Positions 34,908-42,454 of a stretch of 64,000 nt of DNA are shown in pieces. Location of the stretch: positions 1-64,000 of the forward strand of contig NZ_PPRM01000025.1 of NCBI RefSeq assembly GCF_002902665.1, given 5' to 3'. Source of the DNA: Macrococcoides caseolyticum. GTDB taxonomy: Bacteria > Bacillota > Bacilli > Staphylococcales > Staphylococcaceae. The notes beneath the pieces are model-generated. The model saw nothing but the letters and a program-made list of their open reading frames with translations, did not search any database and was not told where the DNA came from. Within the stretch, counting starts at the first letter, position 1. Every line of letters begins with the position of its first letter. The position numbers and the translations under genes were made by a program.

Positions 34908-35972
34908 TTACTTAATGATAGGATTGAACATAATCGTATTTACGCCTTGGTTTTTGGCAGCATGCAACATTTCATCTGCTTCTTTAAAGATTTTACGATG
35001 TGTCTTGATTTCAGATCTTGGAATATATCCGACTCCGATTGTTACTGTAAGATGAATCGTTTCTCTATTTTGCAGGTGGAACGTAGAGTTTATTACGCCA
35101 TTTTTTATACTCTCTGCGATCTTTACTGTATCATTTAATGATTTGTCATTAAAGATAACGGAAAATTCTTCGCCGCCATTTCTGAAGATTTTAGATTGAT
35201 CAGGAACATAGTTGTTTAGAACTTGCGACATTTGTTTTAATACTGCATCTCCAGCATCATGACCAAACTTATCATTGACTTCTTTAAAGTCATCAATATC
35301 GATAAGTAATAGTGAAAGTGACTGTTTCTGCTCTGAGGACTGGCGGCTGATGATATTTAGATATCTGTCAAAGGCACGCACATTTCCTAAGCCGGTTAAA
35401 TAATCCACGACATGTTCTTTGTTGAAGCGACTCAGCATTTTCTGTACACGCCATATATCCACAAACATCACGCTCGAACTTAAAGAAAGAATGAAACTGG
35501 AAATAATCAAAAGTATCATCTCATTAATGATAAATGTCTGTTTAATCCAGGTGTATACTGCGATGATTAAGACACTGATTAAATTCAGCACTAGAATGGC
35601 TTGTATGTCCTGTAATTTGATAAATGGTCCGACCATGCTCACTACAGTAGCGATGATCAGCAAATAGAGCGAAGAAGGAAATGACGTTCCTAATAGATAT
35701 AGATCTACTACAACAATAATGCATGCACTTAAAAATGTATAAAAAAAGTTTGTATATCTACCGAGAAAAAGTAGAGGAACAAAGGCAAGGTTGAACGAAA
35801 TTTCTTTATAGCCAATCGGATATGTCAATAACAGTATAGCGATAATGGTCATGAGTAGTGCGATATAAGGTTTCTTGAAGACGATTTCCCTATCTTCAAA
35901 AAACTGAATTCTATGGAATAAGTAAATACCACTGACAGTTACAGCGATATTATAGATAATTGCTTCAATCAT
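34908..35972 (-). CDS. gdpS: GGDEF-domain membrane protein GdpS
   Basis: A 354-residue protein. The N-terminal about 180 residues form six hydrophobic helices of the 5TM-LYT-like sensor type (MIEAIIYNIAVTVSGIYLFHRI). The C-terminal half is a GGDEF domain with YLTGLGNVRAFDRYL, DIDDFKEVNDKFGHDAGD and the active-site loop NGGEEFSVIF, so the catalytic signature (GGEEF) is intact. In staphylococci GdpS is the only conserved GGDEF protein, and it influences biofilm genes apparently without making c-di-GMP. It lies between yitT and thrE with gaps of 14 and 13 nt. Confidence 0.93.
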   Translation of the reverse strand: MIEAIIYNIAVTVSGIYLFHRIQFFEDREIVFKKPYIALLMTIIAILLLTYPIGYKEISFNLAFVPLLFLGRYTNFFYTFLSACIIVVVDLYLLGTSFPSSLYLLIIATVVSMVGPFIKLQDIQAILVLNLISVLIIAVYTWIKQTFIINEMILLIISSFILSLSSSVMFVDIWRVQKMLSRFNKEHVVDYLTGLGNVRAFDRYLNIISRQSSEQKQSLSLLLIDIDDFKEVNDKFGHDAGDAVLKQMSQVLNNYVPDQSKIFRNGGEEFSVIFNDKSLNDTVKIAESIKNGVINSTFHLQNRETIHLTVTIGVGYIPRSEIKTHRKIFKEADEMLHAAKNQGVNTIMFNPIIK

Positions 35973-35986
35973 ATTTACTCCCCTTC

Positions 35987-36844
35987 CTATTTTGAGCGGT
36001 ATATTTTTGCAGTGCTGAACCCTCGTCCTATTATTTCAGAAGTATTAATAAAGATTACGAAAGAATCTGGCTCTTCTTCTGTTATCAGATTTTTAAAATA
36101 AATTGCTTCTGTTTGTTCCATGACAGAAAACAATATGGTTTTACCATTGCGGTCAAAACCGCCAAAGGCATTGACAGAGGTTACACCACGTTCAATTTTA
36201 TTGTGAATAATATCTATTACTTGTGTTTCCTTTGAAGTAATGATAAAAACAAGTTTGTTGTCACCAGTTCTAAGTTGAACGATATCTATTACTTTACTTG
36301 TAACGAATATAGAAATTAACGCATATAATGCAAGTTCGAAATTAAATACGAAAGCACTGAAAATTACGACAAATGCATCGACAACGAGCTGTGCATATCC
36401 ACTTGATAGACCGCTATACTTTTTGACGATCTGAGCAAGGGTCGCTGTTCCACCTGTAGAACCGTTTCCTCTATAGACAAGTCCAAGTCCGATACCGAGC
36501 ACGATACCACCATAGAGTGAAGATAATAATGCATCTTTAGTGCCGTATTGTACAATATCTTGTGTTAAAAAAATTGTAAGTGGCACGATAAATGTTGCAA
36601 TTAAAGTCTTCAGGCTAAACGAACGGCCTAATGTGAACCAACCAATTATAAAAATAGGTAAGTTGAAGATAAATTGCACAAGCGAAGGATCTGAGTGGAA
36701 GAGGTGATTAAGTATCGTACTTAAACCTGAAATACCACCTGCAGCAATCTTGCCAGGTAACAAAAATAGATTGTAGCTTATGCCTACAATAATTGACCCG
36801 ATTAAAGTATAAAAAATATCCATTATCGTTCTGTTCAATTGCAT
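35987..36844 (-). CDS. YitT-family membrane protein (DUF161/DUF2179)
   Basis: A 285-residue protein with five or six helices (residues about 10 to 195) and a C-terminal DUF2179 domain (about 205-285, KLVFIITSKETQVIDIIHNKIERGVTSVNAFGGFDRNGK). The family block GNGSTGGTATLAQIVKKYSGLSSG is clear. The function of YitT proteins is unsettled; DUF2179 is thought to bind a small ligand. It heads a tightly packed operon with gdpS and the ThrE pair. The leader carries a terminator-like hairpin just before the Shine-Dalgarno. Confidence 0.9.
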   Translation of the reverse strand: MQLNRTIMDIFYTLIGSIIVGISYNLFLLPGKIAAGGISGLSTILNHLFHSDPSLVQFIFNLPIFIIGWFTLGRSFSLKTLIATFIVPLTIFLTQDIVQYGTKDALLSSLYGGIVLGIGLGLVYRGNGSTGGTATLAQIVKKYSGLSSGYAQLVVDAFVVIFSAFVFNFELALYALISIFVTSKVIDIVQLRTGDNKLVFIITSKETQVIDIIHNKIERGVTSVNAFGGFDRNGKTILFSVMEQTEAIYFKNLITEEEPDSFVIFINTSEIIGRGFSTAKIYRSK

Positions 36845-36861
36845 ACTATCCTCTCCATCCT

Positions 36862-36891
36862 TTAAAAAATAAGCAAAGCAAGATGCTTTGC
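36862..36891 (-). promoter_or_regulatory. Terminator-like hairpin in the yitT operon leader
   Basis: Minus strand GCAAAGCA - 3-nt loop - TGCTTTGC followed by TTATTTTTT, ending about 10 nt before the yitT Shine-Dalgarno. Between a strong promoter and the first gene, this is where an attenuator would lie. I see no known aptamer in the roughly 30 nt ahead of it. Confidence 0.55.
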
Positions 36892-36925
36892 GTAAATAAT
36901 TTTATAATCAGACCTTAACCGTATT

Positions 36926-36954
36926 ATTATGAAATAAATAAAATGCATAGTCAA
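36926..36954 (-). promoter_or_regulatory. Promoter of the yitT-gdpS-thrE operon
   Basis: Minus strand TTGACT (36954-36949), 17-nt spacer, CATAAT (36931-36926). The leader would be about 75 nt. Confidence 0.7.
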
Positions 36955-36977
36955 TTGTTACTTATTATATAAATTAA

Positions 36978-37005
36978 TTGATAACATCATTAATTGTGAT
37001 ATTAT
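36978..37005 (+). promoter_or_regulatory. Candidate tagO promoter
   Basis: TTGATA (36978-36983), 16-nt spacer, TATTAT (37000-37005), 30 nt before the ATG. It is divergent from the yitT promoter. Confidence 0.55.
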
Positions 37006-37034
37006 TAAGAAGAATGAATTCAAGAGGTGTACAC

Positions 37035-38081
37035 ATGCTCACATTAAAACTAATCATTATAACAGCATTATTCTCTTTCGTACTTACACCTATAATTATC
37101 AGATTTTCATACTTCATTGGCGCTGTCGATAAACCCAATTACCGTAAAGTACATACTAAACCAGTATCGATGCTGGGTGGGGTGATAATCCTATGTGCAT
37201 TTTTGTTCGGTTTATGGATTGGACAGCCAGTTGAAAAAGAAATATATCCAATTATTATCGGTGCGATACTCATACAAATAACGGGCCTTATTGATGATTT
37301 TATTGATCTTCCGGCCATAATCAAGCTCATTGCACAAATTGGAGTTGCAACAATCGTCGTCTATCACGGAATTACGTTAGACTTGATTACTTTACCATTC
37401 GGTATCGTAATTGAATTTGGAATTTTTAGTATTCCGATGACAATACTATGGATTGTAGCTGTAACAAATGCGATCAATCTTGTTGATGGTCTGGATGGTC
37501 TTGCAGCAGGCGTTTCCGGTATTGCCTTAGCGACGATAGGGTTTATCGCCATTATTCAGCAGAATATATTTATCATGATGCTCTGTAGTGTACTTATCGG
37601 AGCATTACTCGGATTTTTGAAATATAACTTTTATCCGGCACGTATCTTTCTTGGAGATAACGGTGCGTTAATGCTAGGATTTATTATCGGTGTTCTTAGT
37701 CTGCTTGGGTTTAAGAATATCACGCTAATTTCTCTATTCTTCCCTGTCATCATCCTTGCAGTGCCGTTTATCGATATGTCATTTGCAATGATTCGTAGAT
37801 ATAGACAAGGCAAGCCGATCATGCAGGCAGATAAATCACATCTGCATCACAAATTACTGCAGCTTGGTTATACGCATCCTCAGACAGTGATACTCATTTA
37901 TTCAATTGCAGCACTGTTTAGCGTTGCCTCAGTCATCTTATATCTATCCTCAGTGTGGGGTGCAATATTAATCGTTCTACTGTTGCTTATCACGATTGAA
38001 TTAATCGTTGAATTTACTGGATTGATAGATGATACCCATCAGCCATTACTCAACTTCATGCGCAGCATTATAAAGAAATAA
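37035..38081 (+). CDS. tagO: UDP-GlcNAc:undecaprenyl-phosphate GlcNAc-1-phosphate transferase TagO/TarO
   Basis: A 348-residue polytopic enzyme of the MraY/WecA family that starts wall teichoic acid synthesis by moving GlcNAc-1-phosphate to undecaprenyl phosphate. Catalytic and Mg-binding motifs: GLIDDFIDLPA, NAINLVDGLDGLAAG, FLGDNGALMLGF and the cytoplasmic HLHHKLLQLG. AGAGGTG precedes ATG 37035; the frame is open further upstream. In S. aureus the same gene is also called llm. A bidirectional terminator follows. Confidence 0.95.
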   Translation: MLTLKLIIITALFSFVLTPIIIRFSYFIGAVDKPNYRKVHTKPVSMLGGVIILCAFLFGLWIGQPVEKEIYPIIIGAILIQITGLIDDFIDLPAIIKLIAQIGVATIVVYHGITLDLITLPFGIVIEFGIFSIPMTILWIVAVTNAINLVDGLDGLAAGVSGIALATIGFIAIIQQNIFIMMLCSVLIGALLGFLKYNFYPARIFLGDNGALMLGFIIGVLSLLGFKNITLISLFFPVIILAVPFIDMSFAMIRRYRQGKPIMQADKSHLHHKLLQLGYTHPQTVILIYSIAALFSVASVILYLSSVWGAILIVLLLLITIELIVEFTGLIDDTHQPLLNFMRSIIKK

Positions 38082-38108
38082 CATCTAGAGCATTCTAGAT
38101 GTTATTTT
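38080..38108. terminator. Bidirectional terminator between tagO and the YvyE-like gene
   Basis: AACATCTAGA (38080-38089) pairs with TCTAGATGTT (38094-38103), then ATTTTT. Confidence 0.88.
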
Positions 38109-38733
38109 TGATGTCAAATGGAAGCATCAGTTCAGATTTCACTTGGATAACCGGGAGGCCTTGTGTGAGTTCTGTAACAAAGTTAATGAATTCATCTTTA
38201 TCTTCAGAAACAAGTTGTACGTCATATATCACTTTATCTGTATATGTTTGATTTATGATGATAAATTTGTCGTCGATGGCGTGTTCAAACTTTCCCGAGA
38301 GCTCATATGGTAATGTTACCTGAATAATCATACCGTTTTTATAGATTACTTTACCAGCTAGCTGAATCGCTTCAGACACCCTACCTTGATAAGCGCGGAT
38401 TAAACCACCACTGCCAAGCTTGATGCCACCGAAGTAACGTGTGACGATGGCCACAACGTTATGGATGTCATTTTTCTTCAAAGATTCTAACATCGGTACA
38501 CCTGCAGTACCACTAGGTTCTCCATCATCATTTGCCTTTTGAATCTGGTGGCTGTCACCGACTGTATAAGCTGAGCAATTGTGAGTAGCATCTTTATGCA
38601 ATGCTTTTATCTCGTCTATCTTTGCCTTTGCCTCATCTTCGTTTTCGACTTTAAATAGATACGTAATAAATCGTGATTTATTAATCACTGTTTCTTGTTC
38701 AATATTCTGCTTAATTGTGATAAAGTTTTTCAA
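38095..38733 (-). CDS. YigZ/YvyE protein (IMPACT family)
   Basis: A 212-residue protein with the IMPACT domain. Conserved blocks are VINKSRFITYLFKVENEDEAKAKI, ATHNCSAYTVG, DDGEPSGTAGVPMLESLKK and VAIVTRYFGGIKLGSGGLIRAYQG, followed by a ferredoxin-like C-terminal domain. Proteins of this family are linked to translation or stress response, but their biochemistry is unclear. No ATG is suitable. TTG 38733 has AGAGGTG six bases upstream and gives MKNFITIKQNIEQ, in agreement with homologues; the GTG at 38742 lies inside that Shine-Dalgarno. Confidence 0.88.
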   Translation of the reverse strand: MKNFITIKQNIEQETVINKSRFITYLFKVENEDEAKAKIDEIKALHKDATHNCSAYTVGDSHQIQKANDDGEPSGTAGVPMLESLKKNDIHNVVAIVTRYFGGIKLGSGGLIRAYQGRVSEAIQLAGKVIYKNGMIIQVTLPYELSGKFEHAIDDKFIIINQTYTDKVIYDVQLVSEDKDEFINFVTELTQGLPVIQVKSELMLPFDIKNNI

Positions 38734-38866
38734 GTAGGTCACCTCTTTATATTATAATCATTATTTTAACAAAAATTTTAAAATTCTATCATATATCTTT
38801 ATCCTTTATTTTTATTTATAAACTGTATAAAATATAAAATGGGATGTATTGGAATGGAGGGTGTAA

Positions 38867-39718
38867 ATGAAAACGGCAATAATTACTGATTCAACGAGCT
38901 ATCTTTCACAGGAAATGATTGATCGTTATGATATTCGCGTGATTTCACTGAATGTAATATTCAAAGACCAGGTTTTTGTTGAAGCTGAATATGCTCCAAC
39001 GCAGTTCTACGAGCGTATGCGTTCTGAGAAACAGCTGCCTACGACAAGTCAGCCGACAACAGGCGAATATATAACATTATTAGAACAGCTGAAAACTGAT
39101 GGTTATACGGATTGTATTGCGATACACTTATCAAGTGGAATCAGTGGAACATATCAGAATGCAATTACTGCAGGAGAGATGGTAGAAGGTATCAATATGT
39201 ATGCCTTTGACAGTGAAATTGCGTGTATGGTAGCAGGTATGTATACACTTCGTGCAGCGGAACTTAAAGATGTATTATCACCAGAACAAATTATCGAAGA
39301 ATTAAAGCTGATAAGAGCAGATTCAAAAGCTTATTTTCTGGTTGATGACTTGAAGAACCTTCAAAAAGGTGGGCGTCTTAATGGCGCACAAGCAATTATA
39401 GGAAGTATGCTGCAAGTAAAACCGATATTGCATTTTGAAGATAAGGTTATAGTTCCCTACGATAAAGTACGTACGAAGAAAAAAGCAGTGCAGTTCGTCC
39501 AGAATAAAATTAAACAAGAGGTGGCTGCGCCAGCTACAATTGTAGTCATACATGCCAATGCAGAGGAAGAAGCAGATGTAATCATACAGCATTTTAAATC
39601 TCACTTTCCAGAAGCAGATGTAATTAAAAGTTATTTCGGGCCTGTTATCGGCACGCATCTTGGAGAAAAAGCACTTGGTGTTGGTTATGTACACCATAAG
39701 TTCGAATTTTTTCAGTAA
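38867..39718 (+). CDS. DegV-family fatty-acid-binding protein
   Basis: A 283-residue DegV protein. The start KTAIITDSTSYLS and the family blocks TSQPTTGEYITLLEQL, IHLSSGISGTYQNA, FDSEIACMVAGM and DDLKNLQKGGRLNGAQAIIGSMLQVKPIL are present, followed by the EDD-fold C-terminal part. DegV/FakB proteins bind a fatty acid and present it to the kinase FakA for use in phospholipids. No fakA is near, so the link is from family knowledge only. GGAGGG precedes the ATG. Confidence 0.92.
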   Translation: MKTAIITDSTSYLSQEMIDRYDIRVISLNVIFKDQVFVEAEYAPTQFYERMRSEKQLPTTSQPTTGEYITLLEQLKTDGYTDCIAIHLSSGISGTYQNAITAGEMVEGINMYAFDSEIACMVAGMYTLRAAELKDVLSPEQIIEELKLIRADSKAYFLVDDLKNLQKGGRLNGAQAIIGSMLQVKPILHFEDKVIVPYDKVRTKKKAVQFVQNKIKQEVAAPATIVVIHANAEEEADVIIQHFKSHFPEADVIKSYFGPVIGTHLGEKALGVGYVHHKFEFFQ

Positions 39719-39742
39719 AGTCTTTCATATTATTATTAATTC

Positions 39743-39772
39743 AGCACACTTATTTAAGTGTGCTTATTTTTA
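39743..39772 (+). terminator. Terminator between the degV-family gene and comFA
   Basis: AGCACACTTA (39743-39752) pairs with TAAGTGTGCT (39755-39764), then TATTTTT. Confidence 0.9.
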
Positions 39773-39783
39773 TGGAGGTCAAT

Positions 39784-41001
39784 ATGCTGCAACATATCAC
39801 TGATAATGCTAATATTCCTTCTGTAATAACAAAAGGGAATAAATATCACTGTAACTATTGTTTGAACGATAGACAATATTCCTTTCATAGCTTTTACCAC
39901 GAGGGAGTTGGGAAGGAGATTGTGTATTGTCGTACTTGTCTCTCTCATTATGCGACAACTGAGAACTTTATAGCACTTGAACCAAGCCTGAAGAAGGCGG
40001 AAGTTGTAACACTCCATCTCCCGTTCGAACTTACAGCCCAGCAAAAGCGTGCGAGTGATTATATTGTGAGACAGTTTCGTAAGAATCAAGATAGCCTGCT
40101 CTATGCTGTAACAGGTGCAGGTAAGACAGAGATGATGCTGCAGGCAGTTGTTGAAGCAAGAAAAGAAGGATGTAATGTTGCAATTACAGCACCGAGAACA
40201 GACGTGGTAAAAGAACTGGCACTGCGCATGCAAGAATATATGCCAGAAATACAGATTGATGTGCTGTACGGAGGTCATCAGGTGCTAACGGCAGGTCATC
40301 TCATCGTCACAACTGTGCAGCAGCTTATTCAGTTTAATGGACATTTTGAATTAATTATCGTAGATGAAATTGATGCTTTCCCGATGAACTATGATCCACG
40401 CCTGTTAAAAGTGCTTAAACGGGCTATGCATGAAAAAGGAACGATCATCTATCTGTCAGCCACACCACCTGCACATTTAATGAAACTACCTCATATCTAT
40501 TTACCGTCACGCTATCATAATCGCCCCTTGCCGTTACCGAAACTTCGCTATTACAAAATTACGAGCAGGTCGTTAGAACAGAAACTCAAAAATATTGTTA
40601 ATACGACGCTCATCTTCTTTAACGATATTAAACAAATGAAGAAATATTATGCTGCACTTCCTGAATCTCTACAAGCGGAGGGGACGATTGTTTACTCAAA
40701 TGATGATGAACGCCACGATAAAGTAGAGGCCATTCGAAGTGGGGAATATCGCTTTATATTTACAACGACCATATTAGAGCGTGGATTTACGCAAGAGAAC
40801 TTATCAGTCTGGGTCATCAATAGTGAACAGTTTACATGGGACAGTCTCGTACAAATAGCAGGCAGGGTCGATAGAAAAGGGGCAAGTATGAATGGAGAAG
40901 TCGTCTTCTTTCACGAAGGTCTAAGCAGCCATATGACGAAAGCAATACAAACAATTAAAAGGATGAATAAAAAGCATGATCAATCGATGTCTTCTGTGTG
41001 A
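39784..41001 (+). CDS. comFA: Competence DNA helicase ComFA
   Basis: A superfamily 2 ATPase of 405 residues that helps pull single-stranded DNA into competent cells. An N-terminal four-cysteine zinc site is visible (CNYCLNDRQ ... YCRTCLSHY). Walker A is YAVTGAGKTEMML; motif II is IIVDEIDAFP; motif III is YLSATPP; motif VI region is QIAGRVDRKGASM. GGAGG before ATG 39784 sets the start. It overlaps comFC by 26 bases. I saw no ComK box or alternative-sigma promoter in the short upstream gap. Confidence 0.93.
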   Translation: MLQHITDNANIPSVITKGNKYHCNYCLNDRQYSFHSFYHEGVGKEIVYCRTCLSHYATTENFIALEPSLKKAEVVTLHLPFELTAQQKRASDYIVRQFRKNQDSLLYAVTGAGKTEMMLQAVVEARKEGCNVAITAPRTDVVKELALRMQEYMPEIQIDVLYGGHQVLTAGHLIVTTVQQLIQFNGHFELIIVDEIDAFPMNYDPRLLKVLKRAMHEKGTIIYLSATPPAHLMKLPHIYLPSRYHNRPLPLPKLRYYKITSRSLEQKLKNIVNTTLIFFNDIKQMKKYYAALPESLQAEGTIVYSNDDERHDKVEAIRSGEYRFIFTTTILERGFTQENLSVWVINSEQFTWDSLVQIAGRVDRKGASMNGEVVFFHEGLSSHMTKAIQTIKRMNKKHDQSMSSV

Positions 41002-41656
41002 AGCGCTGATACCACTTACCCTTACAGTTAATACATTATTCCATAAGCCGAAATTTTTATGTGAACAGTGTACTGCATCGTTTACGAAGATGGATACGAG
41101 ACGTTGTGAACACTGTCATAAAAAACTTGCTGAAGATGAAATGGAATGCAGAGACTGTCTATTTCTTGCAAAACTAAATGTAAAAATAGAAAAAATTTAT
41201 ACCATTGCTGATTACACACCCTTTGTAAAATCTATGATCTTACAGTATAAAGGACTGGGTGACTATGTCCTCAGCAAGGCATTTGCTGAAATATTATTAC
41301 ACCATTACTCAGCATACTTCTTTAAAAAATATGATTATATCATCGCGATGCCGATATCAAAAATACGACTGCACGATAGAGGATTCAATCAAGTTGCTGC
41401 AATATTAGATGCAGCACAAATTCTCCATCAGGATGTGTTAGGAACGCAATATCGCGATAAGCAGTCCAGAATGACGAAGAAAGAACGCCTGCAGCAAACC
41501 AACGTTTTCTATATGAAACAACCGCTAAAAACAGGGGCGCGTATATTACTTATAGATGATATTTATACGACAGGTTTAACTGTACATCAGGCAGCAAGTG
41601 TATTATTATCCAATAAAGATTGTCGAGTAGAGGTGTTAGCGTTTGCAAGAGCCTGA
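40976..41656 (+). CDS. comFC: ComF-family phosphoribosyltransferase-like protein ComFC
   Basis: A 226-residue protein. The N-terminus has a zinc ribbon (CLLCEALIP, CEQCTASF, CEHCHKKL, CRDCLF). The C-terminal phosphoribosyltransferase fold carries the PRPP loop ARILLIDDIYTTGLTVHQAA. ComFC works with ComFA and DprA in processing incoming single-stranded DNA. Its ATG lies inside comFA; the nearest AAAAGG is 13 nt away, so translation probably depends on coupling to comFA. Confidence 0.92.
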   Translation: MINRCLLCEALIPLTLTVNTLFHKPKFLCEQCTASFTKMDTRRCEHCHKKLAEDEMECRDCLFLAKLNVKIEKIYTIADYTPFVKSMILQYKGLGDYVLSKAFAEILLHHYSAYFFKKYDYIIAMPISKIRLHDRGFNQVAAILDAAQILHQDVLGTQYRDKQSRMTKKERLQQTNVFYMKQPLKTGARILLIDDIYTTGLTVHQAASVLLSNKDCRVEVLAFARA

Positions 41657-41670
41657 ATATTTGGTAAAAT
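41643..41670 (+). promoter_or_regulatory. Candidate hpf promoter
   Basis: TTGCAA (41643-41648), 16-nt spacer, TAAAAT (41665-41670). The -35 lies in the end of comFC. No sigma-B-type promoter is evident. Confidence 0.6.
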
Positions 41671-41720
41671 AGAGTTAGGAAGAAACATCATAAGAATAGT
41701 TTCAAAAGGAGCGATGCTTT

Positions 41721-42281
41721 ATGTTTAGATTTGAAATTCATGGTGATAACATCACTGTAACGGATGCAATCAGAAATTACATCGAGGAGAAGCTTAGCAA
41801 ACTTGAAAGATACTTCACGAACGTGCCGGAAGCGAATGCACATGTGAAGATAAAAACTTATCAAGATGGTAAATCTAAAGTAGAAGTTACGATCCCTCTT
41901 AAAGACGTGACATTACGTGCAGAAGAACGTCATAATGATCTGTATGCTGCAGTCAACTTAATTGTTGAGAAATTAGAGCGTCAAATACGTAAACATAAAA
42001 CGAAAGTAAACCGTAAATTCCGTGAAAAAGGTGTGAAAAATGATATTTTCCCTGTATTGCCTGGTACTGAACCTGAAGAGGAAAAAGGGGATGAAATCGA
42101 AATCATTCGTTCTAAACAATTTGCTCTTAAACCGATGGATGCTGAAGAAGCTGTGTTACAGATGAACATGTTAGGACATGATTTCTTCATCTTCAACGAT
42201 AGAGAAACAAACGAAACAAATATTGTCTACAAACGTAAAGATGGTAAGTATGGATTGATTGAGACGTCAGTTGAGCGATAG
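41721..42281 (+). CDS. hpf: Long-form ribosome hibernation promoting factor HPF
   Basis: A 186-residue protein. The N-terminal about 100 residues form the ribosome-binding S30AE domain ([32 protein letters not shown]). The C-terminal about 60 residues ([56 protein letters not shown]) form the dimerisation domain. The long form joins two 70S ribosomes into inactive 100S particles in stationary phase. AAAGGAG precedes the ATG. It is a single-gene unit with its own terminator, upstream of secA. Confidence 0.96.
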   Translation: MFRFEIHGDNITVTDAIRNYIEEKLSKLERYFTNVPEANAHVKIKTYQDGKSKVEVTIPLKDVTLRAEERHNDLYAAVNLIVEKLERQIRKHKTKVNRKFREKGVKNDIFPVLPGTEPEEEKGDEIEIIRSKQFALKPMDAEEAVLQMNMLGHDFFIFNDRETNETNIVYKRKDGKYGLIETSVER

Positions 42282-42290
42282 TAAGTGATG

Positions 42291-42322
42291 AAAGAAGCCG
42301 GAACTTGAGTTCCGGCTTCTTT
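42291..42322 (+). terminator. Terminator of hpf
   Basis: AAAGAAGCCGGAAC (42291-42304) pairs with GTTCCGGCTTCTTT (42309-42322), then CTTTAT. Confidence 0.88.
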
Positions 42323-42454
42323 CTTTATATGTCCTGTATTTTGCTATAGCTCAAGGCGCTTTTGTCATAACCTTTATATTTCAATTACAATTAAATACAT
42401 GCTATAGTTATATGTTGTATACAAATGTACTTTGTAACTAAAGGAGAGAACACG

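Noticed and set aside
39719-39783. ComK box or alternative-sigma promoter before comFA
   Set aside because: Neither the AAAA-N5-TTTT pattern nor a recognisable alternative promoter is present in the gap, which is mostly filled by the upstream terminator.
39754-40278. 174-residue minus-strand frame over comFA
   Set aside because: Cysteine- and histidine-rich antisense shadow of comFA; no start signal, and comFA motifs are intact.
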